Assembly (NCBI RefSeq): GCF_003073045.1
Contig: NC_037600.1
Span: 13,969,188-14,033,187 of the forward strand
Source: Pomacea canaliculata
Taxonomy: Eukaryota > Mollusca > Gastropoda > Architaenioglossa > Ampullariidae
Length of the DNA: 64,000 bases
Direction of reading: 5' to 3'
Shown: piece by piece, positions 34,088 through 49,000 of the stretch
How positions within the stretch are numbered: the stretch's first letter is position 1
Layout: each line of letters starts with the position of its first letter
Notes under the pieces: generated by a model
What the model was told of the DNA's origin: nothing
What the model saw: the letters and a program-made list of their open reading frames with translations, nothing else
Database searches by the model: none
Program-made: the position numbers and the translations under genes

Positions 34088-37000
34088 CTGAGGACATTCA
34101 CAGACCCACAATAAACGCAACAAATGGATCATTTTCTATTAACCGTTCTATAAAACGCTGGTAACTGATTGACAGTTAATTTTTATCCGATTAGAGTTAT
34201 ATTTTAAGAGTTAAAAGGTCACTTATTCGGGCGTTGTGTAGTGGTGTACTGAGGACTTTCAATACCTGGGCCAGCAAAAACAAAACACACCTCCCCAAAA
34301 TGCCCACCACTCACCATCAGTTAAAATACTTTACAATATTTGCTCATTTTGTACACGACAAGGAGGAAACATAACTGGTGAAAACACATGAGACATAGTA
34401 ACAGCAATTTCAATGACAACACTAAATATGCTGGATTCTTACTACAAATAGAAAAAAGACAGAACAAACACCAAATAAAACAACATAGAAGACGCATGGC
34501 AATAAATGGTAGGATACTAGTCTTACCCGTTCCTCTAATTTTTTGCTGGACTGCATGGCACTCTGTGCTGATGATGACGGCGATGATGTGGTCTGAGCAC
34601 TAAGGATGACATCACGTAACGGGACATGAGGAGGCTCTCGATCTGTATCAGAGGCTCCTGTAGGCTCCTGTCGCCTTAGAAATTTTTTATCTTGTAGCAG
34701 CTTTCGCTCATCTGTGAGCGGAGAAGGTTGTGGTGACAATGAGCTGGGTCGTATCAGGTATCTGTTGATTTAAAAGTGTTTAAAAGGTAACATGCACGAC
34801 ATTGTTTTCAATATATAAGGCATGTAATTTATTCAAACAAACTAGAAAAAAGTGAGTTTAATGTCTCTAAAAAACGCCATTAAGGAAATCTAAAAAAAAG
34901 AACAAAAGGTAAAAAAACCAGTACCAAAAAACACAGCTGAAAGGCCTATTTGAAGTATTATGCTGAATCAACTTACTGCTTCCACAAAGATAAGTATTGT
35001 AGAAAGACTGCCTGTTTAAAAGTATGTCATTTGATGAAAGATGTGTTGTAGAACAAATAAGAATGAATGATACTTAAATCTGGGCAGATGCTGAGTTCAT
35101 GAAAGTGTGGCATTTTGTAGAGATATTTATGCTTATATGACAAATTTGTAAAAGGGTAGGAACAAGCAGCAGTGAGACAGCAAGAGAAACTTTACACATC
35201 TCTACTTTAAAGATGACATGAAAGAGATCAAACACTCATTAACAAGCTTTTTTCCAACTCACATAATATCTCCAAGCTCCAGTCTTAGATCATAGCCTGG
35301 GTTAATAATAACATAGGAAACGGTGTTGCGCTTGAACGACACATCACCTACAAACAAGCAAATAAAAAAACGCACAAGTTATTCCTGAATCACAATCAAA
35401 ATTTTCAATCCATCATTTGCGATACGATTTTTCTCTTCATCTGCAAGAGCACACAATTTTTCAAGGCTGGCCTTAAGATTAGCCTCTTTCTTCAAGTCCT
35501 CCGGCCAGTAGCTGGTGGTCTCCTCCTTTTCTGACCACCTCTATCTCTTGTCCCCCCCACTCACCCTTTTTTGTTGTCATTTGGAAACTGTACTACTGTA
35601 TTTGTTTCTCATGTTTCTCGTTTGTTCAAGAGCACTGAGCCAAGCATAAAACTGCCTTATGTAAGTGGTTATCATTATCATGATACTGGTTTAGCTGTGA
35701 GCCTGTTGTTCACAAAAACTGCTAACAAATAAATACCAGTTCTTAACAAGATTAACTACAGAGAGGTTTTTATTCACATCCCTGCAGCTTAATGACAGTG
35801 GAAAGCAAAATGGTACTAAGGGGGAAGGTGTAATGGGGAAGCTGTACCAATGCTTCCAATGTCTCCTAGGATGGCCACCTCTTGACAAATACCAGTGCAA
35901 TCAGAAGTGATTCTAGTTCCATGTTTGATTTTGATTTTCCTTCCATCATCTAAAGCCTGGTTTAATGACACATTTAATGCATGCAACACTATATCAGGTT
36001 CAAGCCTGACTGCATATTACTTTCTTCTTTTTGTTGTTCCTAATCACCCCCAGTGGAGCATAGGGCCGCAGCTACACCCTGCCATCGGACCTGGTTCTGG
36101 GCGTCCCTTTCCCGTTGGGTCCATGCATGTCGTGCCAGATGCCTCCGCCTCGCTGTGGACCAATCTCTTCTATGTCTGCCTGGGTCCCCCAACCCTGCGC
36201 CTCCCCTGTGGGTTCCAGCCCAGAGCTTGTCTTGTTAAATTACTTTATTAGGAAAGAATTATTCACTAACGGACAGTGTAGTCCTCCAGGGGCAGTTGTA
36301 GATTTTGCATACGGCACTTGACCAGCTGCGCAATTTCATACTGCTCTGGTGTGAGCTCATAGCCACTTTTACTTTCTGCCGCCGGTGTCACCGACAACTG
36401 CAACAATATAAAAAGGGGTGGAGAAGGCAACAAGTGACTCAGGAACATTTTGTTCATTAATATTTGATGAAATGTATAGTTTTAAACAAATACTAAAGAC
36501 TTTTGTCAAAAAATTTCAGCAAAAGTTTCTAGCACAGTAACTTTCACTTTATTTAATGGAATACAAGAAGTAAAACAACAGAACAAAAAATATCAAGTGA
36601 AGTACTTTGCTAAATGGAATACTGATTGATATGTGCAGTTTCCATACTACAACTGCTGATCAAATTAAAGAAAAAACATTCAGTAAAAAAATCTATGCTT
36701 CACAAATTTGAAAAAAAAAAAAAATTAAAAAAAAAATTTAAAAAAAAGGCCAAAAAAAACGACATGCATCTCCTTACTGATAAAAAGTGATTCAAAAAAG
36801 AATTCTCGATATTACAGATAAATATGTGCATGTAGATCAAAAGGTTGCAAGATAACAAGAAGGAAAGAAAAAAAGTAGATTAAATAGACATGCAAAACAA
36901 TGAAGAGATAATGGATTTTTTCCCTTTAATATTTTTATGCCAAAATTTTCCATTACTTATGTCTGTTTCAGTGGATATGGGATACAAACAATAAAAAGTC

Positions 37001-40000
37001 AAAAATGTAATATTTATTTCTATGTGTACTTTTGTCAAACATACATTTTTTAATACCCAGCTCTCATACACTGTTACACATACTCTGCACATATACAGCC
37101 TGGTATATTCCATTTTATATCAAGCTCCAACTCCAAATTTCCCATCTCTTACCAGTAAACTGAGATAAAGTCTTAGACATGAACCCATGATTAAATATTG
37201 ATTTATTAGGCCACAGGTATGATTGAGCTGCTGCAAAAAGTTAAGGTGTTAGCAGATATTTCTCTCTGCTTCTATCCAAGTGCGCTGGTGGTGAAGGAAG
37301 TGGAGCTACATCAGCAGTCTCTCTTGAACCACTGTAGTCTAAAACAACAGTCTGTGTTGGAACAATGGTTTTCTATAATGTCTGCTCACTTGCCTGCTTA
37401 CTTTTTTGTTGACTTTGCTGCTGCCACAGGACGGTGTGGTATTTTTTGTGGGGCACCATAGATAAGTAGATTTTCTATCTCCAAAGCCATTGACTTTGGG
37501 GGTTCCTTGGGGAAAAGGTGCATGTGCCATTTTAAACAATGACGTGTCATAGTACTATATGCTCAGTGCCTAATTATGGTTGCCTTGGGTTCATGAAACA
37601 AGAGTACATTTATAAACTGTTTTTTATGCGTATCAGCCCCCAACATCAGTAATCATCCACTGTTATTAATCTTTCACTGGTATGATTTGATGGATGTAAA
37701 TGAAAGGCATGATTAAGTGCATGGTACATATGTAAGCTTGCTTGCATAATTAAGTATATATAAAATGTTTATAAATGTTGTAAAAGATGTAAAATGTCTC
37801 ATAAACATTATGTAAAATATTTCACGAATAAGCATAATGTTAAAGGCCTCAAAACAAGTGTTGCATACAATATTTCCTCAATAACCATTACATAAAATAT
37901 CTAACAAACATTATATGTTTAATGTCTTATAAATATTATGTGAAATACCTCATAACTATTAGTAAAATATCTTATAAATTAGTATTGTGCAAAATGTCTC
38001 ATATGCCCATTGCCATATTGTTTATATAAGGCCACATGCACATGTATTTATGAATATTATAATTCCATTAACATTTATGACGATCAACATGGTGGTGGTG
38101 TTGATGATAACTGATGATACTGAAAACACCATGGATGATGAATCTAGAATGTTCATTTTATGCATGCTACTAAGAACATATATTTAACATGTAGTTCCAT
38201 GCATCCTCTGGAGTGAAATGTTCATGCAAGAAACATAATTTATTCTGGATTGCTGGAGTGTGACTTCTATGACAAGAAAGCTGGCTGGAAAGAAAGACTC
38301 TATCTAATGACAAATTGCGCCACACCTAGCTTTACTCATGCTTGCAGTAATGTGACCAAGTGCTGGACATGTATGATTGTAAAAGGTTTGTTATGAGGTG
38401 TAGCCTGATGAATCATGAGAATTTGTATTCAGTTCTTGTCTTTGTGACTGACAACAGGAAACCTTTAGTAACAAAAAAAAACTTTGAGTCATTTGCACTT
38501 ACATGATGCATTACTGATTGAAGGTTAAACCAGACTTTATTATCAACTTCATATAAAAAATTTCATTATTTTCGCTGCAAAAAAGGGAGCTCAACTTTCC
38601 ACAAATACATATATCATACCAAACAGCTAGAAGCTCACATTTGAATGCACAGCCATCCATTAAGTAAAAGCCAGTTAAAAATAAATATTAGTGCTTTTTA
38701 CCAATATACCTGGAATTTCATGACATACAGGTGTTAAAAGTGTGACAATGTATGAGGTAGTGATAAGAGTGAATGGAAGTGAAAAGGGACATAATATAAG
38801 CAAGAGTACAAGAAAATTAGGTGCATGTTACCCTCTCTTCTACTCACAAATGAATTTCTAAAGGCTAGGTTGAGGGCTGATTGATCCCTTGCCATCATCG
38901 AAGGACTCTAAATGTAAATTAATTAAAATTAATTCGCTTGTGACTACAGCAGCCAAAGAATTCTACAAAGACAAAATTAATCACAAACTGTCTCTTCTCT
39001 TGTTTTGGTGCAATGCAGGTGGCAAATACAATTACAGCGATAATATTTTAAAACAGCTGCTCGTATCATTTTATTAATATTAAAATCAAGAGCCTTAAGG
39101 ATTAAAAAAAACATGATTCCTTTTTTTATTGCAAATGTTTGTGATATCCTAGCCTGCAAGAGTGGCCCGGTGAGGGTTAGGGTCAAGCAAAAGAAGAGAG
39201 GCGAACAAGCCAGGCTAGGTGTTATGTAATCATAAAAAGATGGAATTTAAGCATTTAACCTGCTGGACTTTTATTCCGCAAACCTGCTGCCACACATAAA
39301 TTCACTGGCCAGTTGAAACATGTCTCGTCACATACATTTTCCCCCACTTTTTTTCCCCATGCGTAACTGCTACACAGGCTAGACCAGTTCTTTCTGTTTA
39401 ACCTTTGCACAGACTAAAATGCAGCCTAGAAACAGGTACTTTGATGGAGAAATGAACGGCTGCAAGCGGGTAAAACCCCCTAGGTCCCTTGGACAAACAT
39501 TACTTCCAAATCCTGCTGGGTTCCAACTCCTGTTTCCCACAAGGGACCAGATTTTACTCTGGATGGTTTCCATAAGGGACCCCTGATTTCTTGCAGGCTA
39601 GGATCAGTTTTTGATTGTTATTGTTGCACCAATGGTCACAAGGCCAAAAGAGACACTAAATCAATACAGGAAACAGTAACATAAATGAACAAAAGTGAAA
39701 GTAGAGAGCAATATATTTAATGTTGCTCTCCAAACACCAACCCAAGCTTTCACCTACCCTAATGTAGCAAGCTCAACGCTTTAAGTATTCAACTGCAGAA
39801 TCACAAATAAACAGGAAGGAACTGAGTTCTATATTTGTAAAATATCTTTGTCATTGGTATCATTATGTTTGCAGATCATCCAGTTAATTTATGCAAGTTC
39901 CAAATGACAGGGACTTTTTCTCCTTTAAATCTTTGTTTTCTTTGTACAGATAGCACATATCATACTATATGTAAATCCATGATCATACTTAAAAGGTTAG

Positions 40001-43000
40001 CAAGAACGCAAATGTTTTTCAGACGTTAATCTGAACTAAGAACAATTTAAGATACTATAACCTGAGTGAGCAAGCCCCTTTATTTCTTCAAACATTACCA
40101 AGTACAAAGATTTATCTATTCTAAGCCATGATATGTGGAATGTACACAGGTATGCCTGCCTAACATAGAATCCCTGCTGTTCTACTGACCAGCCTTAACA
40201 ATGTAAGTATGTATACCCGTGTAAAATAAGTATGAGGGCTTTTCTGTATATGGTGGGCTTGGATTGCAACTCTAGCCATTGTGTGACCATTGAACATTTC
40301 ATTTTCCATTTACGCAGTAAATAGTTTGGTTCTAGTGAGTTAAGGGATGAGAATACAAAGTGAGTTATTCACTCATATTTTGTTGGGAATAAATGTATCT
40401 TGTACTGAACTCAGATCAGTGATTTGACAAAACTATCATTCTAGATGACATTTAAGAAACAAGACTGACTTATTTTAACATCATATTCTTTTAAATGGTG
40501 AACATGTGATGCAACATGCATATGCATGAATGCACACGCACACAGACACACCTCAAAAATGACAATATTTGACAGTGCATTTTGTAAGTAAGGGTCACAT
40601 TATCTGTCACCTTAAGCATGGCAGAGCCAAGCAAAGAGAAGAGTGTGCAGTGCAGGATTAGACTGTTTAATCTGTCCACAGATATTTCAGAATCACTACT
40701 TAAAGTGTTTTGGGGCCCAGACAGCACAGTGTGCAAAATGGTAATGGTTAAGCAAATGTTAAAAAAACTACTCACTTCACTGTCTGTTGAAGAAAGCTTA
40801 ACTTCACTTTGCATTTTCTTATGTCTTGGACATTTTGGTGTCTGCATACAAACATAATTTGCATAAGGTCATTAGAGCAATTCAGATATGCTTGCAAACA
40901 ATTACTATAATCCAACAGAATCCTCTATTCACTTGCATTTACACATACACAAATTGCTTACAACCCTTACATTTAAACACACACTCATGTATGAGCATGC
41001 ATACACACACAGTTGCATATTTTTACTTCCAATAACTGGATCAAATAAAAATTTTGGTCCAGAAGAGCTACAGGCTAATATCCATTTTTTTTTGAAAAAA
41101 AAATGTGAACACAGATGTTGATATAATGTATATGTCAAATGCTAGCATTAAGGAATCCTCTGAGACAATACTAAAGGAAATGACTGTGATATGAGACTTT
41201 TGACTGTAGCATAATCTGCCTAGAATTTTGTAAATGAACACATCATTTGTGTCTTATGAGTTTACATGTCTATATCTTTACTAATGTATGTGGAACCACA
41301 AGGCTAGTTTCCATTAATCAACCATCTGAAAGTCTGCTATAGCAAGTTGGACAAAAAAAAAATAATACTCACCGATGTGGTCTCAGAACCAGTATGAAAC
41401 TGAGTGCGGTAAATTCCAATTGGAATCTGACATGTGGTCGAACAAAGCTTTTGATACAGCCTGCCATATGTTCGAATCCATAAGTCATCTTTGGTTATTT
41501 TTAACTGTAAATGAAACAGATAATTTAATTGGTTAATCTGTGTATGTGTGTGAAAGAGAGAGAGAGAGAGAAAAAAAAAAGAGAATTCGTATTAACAAGT
41601 CATGGTCTATCTTCAAAATTACATCATTGGTCAGTCAGCACATTAAATTAGTGCAACTATATACTAGTCATGTCAGATTTTGCCATCTATCTTCCATAAA
41701 ACAATCAATTCTTTTATTGTTGTGAAAGCAAGACTCCTCATTTCACACCACAAAAACACAGGCAAAGATTCAGGCTGGACAAACGTAAATATACCTTTAA
41801 ATTCTACATCACCTTCCCTTTCATCACACACTGCTTAAATATCTAACAGAATACACCCTGTCATAATAAGCTGAACTTTCATTAGAGGAGAATATGACCT
41901 TATATAGGCTCTTACACTTTCGAGGTGACCCGATCCAACAGCTTGATCTATTCCCAACAGCAGTCGTACAAAGGTGATGAGGTAATCCTTGACATAGACC
42001 TGAAAACCAGTGGATGCAGGCAGTGAATATCCTTAGTAAGTTTACCCTGCAAAAACTTTAGTATCCTGGTGCACTGCATCTCTGGGAACCAACAAATCAG
42101 GGACATCAGTTAGAATTCATCATAAGCTATAAGTACTGACAGAAAATTGTGGGCATCACATATTCACAGAACTATAAACTGTAGCAACTATAGAACTATA
42201 GCAACCCTACTACAACAATTCTTTGGAGATTCCCTCTAAGTGACAGAAAATACAAATATAGCTGTGAGTTGAAAACCCACACGTGCAGTCCACACCAGAA
42301 ACAATACATCCTGCCTTTCAGAACATTGTTGACATGTCTGACCTGATAAAGAAGGGTATCCAGCATGCTAGCACTGAAGACATTTCCTGCAGCAAAAGGA
42401 AGTCGGAACATGTAGTGGATGTTTGAGCCCTCTCCCTTTCTTTCTGAAACCATTTTGAATAACATTTCAACAGTTAACAACTTCATTTTTTCCCCCATCT
42501 TTCTCTGTCTGTGTGTGTGTCTGTGAGAAGTATTTATTCTATGCAGTTCACACTTAAATGTTAAAGGTACATGTGATTGTTATACATACATGCATGCTAA
42601 ATATCACACATAATTATAAAAATAAAATATTGATAAAATAAAATATATGTTATACATAAATAAAATGTGTGTATACAATTAAGAGACTATATATGGATAG
42701 ACTCTATCTCCCTGGCTCACTTTGAAGCAATTGCAATTTGTGCACCAACACGTCAGCCAGACATACATGCATGTGCACACACACACACACATGTAGAACA
42801 AAAGTACAAGACCTTTTCAAGTTTGGAAATGGATAATGCATACAGGTCATCAGCTCTAAATTGCATGAACCTCATGTTGCATGCCTGTGAAAGCTCTGTG
42901 ATGATGTTTGCCTTGGGGAATAGCCTGTAAAACACACAGAGTACAAGCCTTAGCTATGTGGTAAAACTGGTCAGTCTCTCCCTTGCAGACTGACATGTTT

Positions 43001-46000
43001 GTAGGAAGTCCACTTAGTTGTGCCTACTCCTGTTTCACCCGATCATCATCAAAATTAATAATTACATTAGTTTAAAAATTTACATAAATTCAATTTAATT
43101 TAAGCTTCACAAATCAAAATACAATTCAAAGCAATAATATGAAAACTACAGTAAGCATCTTTCTCACTGACCGGAAGATAGTTTGCACAGCTACAATAGT
43201 ATTACAGTCTGATAGGGTGTCTTCCTCAGCAGAGTTTGATGCTTCTTTATTGACAATCACCACATTTTCTGCCACATTGATTCCTGCTCGCAGCAAGTCA
43301 TCCAGGCTACACAAATTCAGCATAAATAGCAGTAAACAGAATGGTGCAATATCACCAGCACACTTTTAGACTGATAAATGCCAGTCTACAAAATTTTATG
43401 CAAGAAGAAAGTCCGTCACAAAAAAATAAAGGTATAATGACACCAATGATCTTTAAATTTTGTTTATTCTGTCAGCATTAGTGTTACCTATCTTACCAGG
43501 CCTTTAACCATTCTTTTGTTTTAACAGTAATGAAATATCAATTAAACCAGTTTTATGTCAAAGTATAACCAGCAGCCTGGTTGTATTCTTCTTTTTAAAA
43601 ACCAGTAAAGGTAAGATAAAGCTATTGTATGTAAAAATACCAACAAGAGATCTGCAATGTTTTACCCAAGTCAGTAATGGAGATAGATTGCTAATAGCAA
43701 TAAGTTTATAATAAAATTACTTTTGGAAATAAAATAGAAACTGACCAGTCTATGGAGCCTGTCATCCAGTAAATAAGTGGGAAAAAGCACATCATCTCCA
43801 AAAATGGTTGATCTGGCCTATAAAGAAACAAAATAAATGAATTAATTAATGCTAGGGTCAAAGACCCTCCTTTATATTATTTGTAAGTTTCTCAAGTTTT
43901 CCTCTAAACTATCCTTCATGAATAATAGATATATATATAATTTTTTTAGATGTCTCCTTGTATAACAATTGTGTAACCAAAAGACACAAAAAAAGATGGC
44001 TAAATATTAATGTGACACTTACGGTCTACCAAGCAGGAGCACAATTGGGTTGAGAGATTTCTTTGGTCGTGCATGTGATCTGAGAGGGACAATAAAGTTG
44101 TAGAGACCAGAACTGGCATAGTCAGCAGCAAGAATAATACTGGGGTTGGGCCAGTTATATTGTCTTGCATTCTGACAATGGTTATGACTGCATGCCTGCG
44201 CACACAAAATAGTTCAGGTTTATCAAACTTGAGCAGAAAAAAAGTGTTTAACAAAAGTGATAGTGTATACCATTAGATGGAATTATTTAAATTTTATATA
44301 AATAAATTTTAGGTGCAATGACTAACCATAGTAAGTTTTAGTTTACACGACCCTGATCATTTTGACACATTGACCATGTATATAACTTCTCACTTGCCCT
44401 GAATATAACCCTACAACTGAATACAAATTCATCAACTTTGATCCAATAAAGCACTTTAAAACTTAAAAAATCAGACTGAAAAGACTTACATTGGCCACCT
44501 GAAGACAGCATGGGTGTCTCTTTTCCCTCATAAGGTGGCATAAGGTAGGACTTGTGCCAACATAAGGTGTGACAGGTGGAAAGCCTCTAACATATCTGTT
44601 GAGAAAATAATTTCTAGTATCACAAGGCATTATATTCAAAACAGCCTTTATAAATAGTGCAAAATCCACAGCTGAACATCAAAGATGAACGGGCACTCAC
44701 ACTACTATTTCAGCTTTATTTGTGTTTATATTATACTTACGACTGACAATCGCATGCGGAGCAAAATTTATGTACATTTTGAAATAGACTAGCTGCTTCT
44801 TGCTGACTGTTTGTCCTACATTACAACTTTCTGCAGTATATTTTGAAAAAGGCTGCATGTTCATTAGGTCACTGGTCATTTCCAGCCAAAACCATAATGC
44901 CCCAGCCAACAAGTCAAAAAAGTGCTTAAAAAAAGTTTGCATCAGCTGTTACAGATCGAGCTCAATCTTGCACTTTCAAAGAGTGGGTTCACAGCAAAAC
45001 TAATAAATAGTCTACTTACTCTGGAAAGTCATCATCGCTGCTGCAGTCATCTTCATCCTCTGATTCGGACCCTGTGACATTGATCTGAATGCTGCTGGCC
45101 TCTAGCATGGCAGGAACTGGAGCAATGCTTGGCCGCTTCTGCAGACTCTGAATGTTCAGACCTTTGGGCAGGGTCAGCTGGAACTTCTTGCTGTTCTGCC
45201 TGCCCAGGTTACTCTCTGACATACGAGTGTGCTGAAGTTCCAGTGCAACAGCACCTGCCCCAGAAATGTTGGAAAACAATGAGGCATCTGCAAGTGCACA
45301 TAATGCAAGTCGTGAATGGAGGAAGTTGCATATTTAAAATTAAAGCTGCTCAAGGTGCAAGTCCACTATATATATACTCCCAGCTCTCCCATTGGCTGCA
45401 GTTTGGTGATGAAAATTGACCAATGGACATTAATGATATATGGCCCATGGTAATTATTGAAGGATTGCATCCCAGAGAAAACGAATTGGGTTATTTTATG
45501 CTGTCTCTCTAAAACTCCAAACACAAGGGTTAATCATTAATTTTAGTCCTGTAAAACAGACAGAAGCTGTCTTCTAGATTTTCTACTCCAAACTCACCAA
45601 CACTGGCAACCATACTAGCCACTCTAGATGCTTGCTCTGTCCCTTGGGGTACTCGTGCCTTGTCCATGGTTCGTTCTTCATTGTTGGGGTTAGCTAAAAT
45701 GAAGGCAGAGTTCTCCTCCTTGGTAATATTCATATAGAAGCAGATGTCTGTTTTCCGCATAATATGTCTGGGTCCAGGATTCAACTGTATGGAGCTGCCA
45801 GACACATCTCGTCTCACACCCACCAGGCTCACACCATACCTAAAAATGTCGTGGTGTATCATTTATAAGCATATATTTCAATGTTTAAACAAATACTACT
45901 TATATGCAAAGATCCTGTAAATATGTATATACCATAATAATCACTTCGTAAAAACAGAAGCAAATATATAGCTCAGAAAAGAATGTTTAAGCTTGTGTTT

Positions 46001-49000
46001 AAGTCACTGATACAGGCAAAATAAAAGACAAAAGATGAGAAACAAGATTGAAAAGCAGTCAGCCTGTTAGACAAAAAGATATTACTCTTTTAAAAATTAA
46101 ATCAATAAAAGCAATATGCTGTATCAGTCAAGAACACTTAAGTTACTGACTGGAGGCTGTCTAAGCCACTGGTAATGTTCATCTCTTGATGACTGTAGCT
46201 TTTATCAGCAAGCATGGCTTAATATGGATAATAATGCAACACAAACATTGCATATGTTTCCTCATCTCACACTGCTACTGAAATGACTGTCCAGTAACAG
46301 TGGTTTGACTTACTTTCTATGGGCATGAAAAGAAGCATATGTGAAGCTCTTGCCCTCATAATCACCAAAGAACTTGCTGTCACACAGGCGGATATGGTAG
46401 ATCTCATTGCCAGAGCATCGTCCATACAACCGCTGCCACTCTTCTGATGACATCTGACCCTCTCTGAAGATAAAAGTAGGATACAGTAACACAATAAGCT
46501 CTACTATGAGGTTCAAGGATGGAATATCTTGGAGTCAACAATGTAGGCACTGTCATCAAACACATTTTTGAAAGGGTCAAGAAAGGAATATCTTAGGGGT
46601 CAAGGCTGCATATGCTGTTATAAGTGTTAAGGCTGTGTGCACTGGTATTAGTGTACTCACTGTCCACGAGAAGTGTGCAGCAGCAAAGTGACAAGAGTAG
46701 AAGTTCCTGGGCACAGACAGTTGTTGGCAAGCAAGGCATATTTGAATTCATCCTCACAAACCACATGATCTGCAAGAGAATCAAATTTGTCTTCTGAAAT
46801 TGCATGTAATGTAAAAGAAGAAATGAACCATAACACAAATTAATGAACTACACCTGATGAACTCTTTTTCTTTCAGAGGTTTCCTAAAGTCCAAATCCTA
46901 TACAAAGGCTTGGAAAATATTAGACCACTTAATTTGTGGCTATTGATTATATCCCTTCATTGTGGACTGTCTCGTATCATAAATGCAATGATTGCTGTTA
47001 TTGTTGGTTTTTTTTTTTTAACACTAAGCTGCACAGCTTTGAATTAAATGTAAGTGATACAAAGGATTTTGCATTATACCTGCAAAGTTAACGTGGAACT
47101 TGTTTTCTGGTCTAAATATTTGGACATAAAGCGGGCATTTGGGTGCAAAATCCCTTACAGCCCATGACCTCAAGATTGTATGCTGGTCCTGCAATTATTA
47201 AAGAAAATAAAAGATGAAATGCCATAATCTTCAAGTCAAAAAACATTTTTATCCTTCAGCTGCTTCTGTCACTTTATCCAAGACAAAAATTTTGAAAGAA
47301 ATACAGCACATTGTGTTTATGTATACTTTTAGTTCCTGCATAAGTGTTATCTAGTTTTATTTACAATGATTTACAAAAATAATGTTAATATCTCATGCTA
47401 TGGGCAACAGTAGTTATACTCACAGCAGCATTTTTATCTGCATAATTCCTGGCTGCAAGAATAAAGCATGCCTCTGCATCCTGCATCCTAGTGACATAAA
47501 TATAACATTATGCACAGGTGAATGAATGTGTATGCATGTGCAAGCACACAAACACACAAAACCCATACATGCACAAACACACACAAAGTTAAATTCTAGT
47601 TTAACTATTAGAAATCCTCCTTTCCAGGAAGTCAGTCTGATTCCATGTCCTGATTTTACAACTTAAACGGAAGTGATGCAATTGATATATTGCCTTAACT
47701 GTGATCAATTGTTCAAGAAAAAAGATTTTATCAGATGAGGAAATATTTATGTACACAGGCACAAAGAGAGAGAGATATGAGACTGCCCCTTCCCCCTCTA
47801 TTCATAAATTTTCTGACATATCTACCTGCAACGTGCAAGGTCTCCATCCTTGAGGGCAGAGCCCTGCACATTTATGACCCTCTGAGCCCACAGCGGCACC
47901 TGCATCAGCATCTTCATGGTGGGATCTAGCTCCACCGGTGACAGCATCACCACAAAGTAGTCCTGACCACAAAAAGAAGTCTTTCTTCTTTCAACAACTG
48001 AAATTATATACAAAACCCAGTTCCCGAAAAGCCGAACATTCACATTCTCCATCCCTCTGGTCGTGCCATGCATTCCTTTAGAACATCAGTGCATGAACTC
48101 TACTTTCTCTTAATTTTTTTTTTTAAAGCCTTTATAGTCCTTATTATTTTATTTGGAAGAGTTTTTATATATATTATTATATGCAGACATTCAGTTAATA
48201 CGGCAAGTAGCCGAATCCCGCCTATACAGTGGCTGACAGGGTGGGCGTCAGATGACAGGCGTGCAATTCATAAAAGCAGGGTTTAGCTTTGTGCTAAAGA
48301 TGCCGATAAATTATTACTCCTTTCATATTCTCTCATGTTCCCTCAACTACTCTTTGATCTACGGATAATATAAAAAAATCAAATATTTTAGGAAATGAAC
48401 GGTTGTCCAGGGAGTATCATTTTCGGGAGGCGTGAATCTTTTAAGGTTTAGAATCACGGTATAAGGTTTCACAAAGAACGACAAACGAAGAAATAAAAAT
48501 ATGAAGGCTAGTATTGACAGACTACGCAGCATACAGGGTACTTCAATTTTGATGTTCATGCTGGAAACATTCTTTATGCAGACCACTTGAGTCCTAAAAT
48601 GTTAAAGTCTTCAATGGATAAGTGGGAAAAGAGAAAGGAAACAATCTTCTGTCAGTATTCATGCTACGGAATGGACACGACTCCTTGCTTATTCGATTTT
48701 TGTTTGTTTGTTTGTTTGTTTGTTTGTTTGTTTGTTTGTTTGTTTGTGCGTGCGTGCGTGCGTGCGTACGCAAGTCCTCTCTGCATGGGTGTGCCAGTGG
48801 ACATTAGCAAAGATAACGATCCACGTACAGTCCTTGAACATTTTAAGGATTAGTGGTCAACAGCGAGATTCCTCTAAAAGAAAAAATAAGCATCAACTGA
48901 CCTACTAACATGTATCTATGACAAAATATAGGCAAATATAAGACAACTTTACCCTAATGTTTGCGATAAATTCGGAAAAAAAAACATTCAGAACGACTCT

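Noticed and set aside
37745-38005. Regularly spaced repeats, considered as a CRISPR array
   Set aside because: Units are contiguous and degenerate without unique spacers, and the host is a eukaryote; it is a minisatellite.
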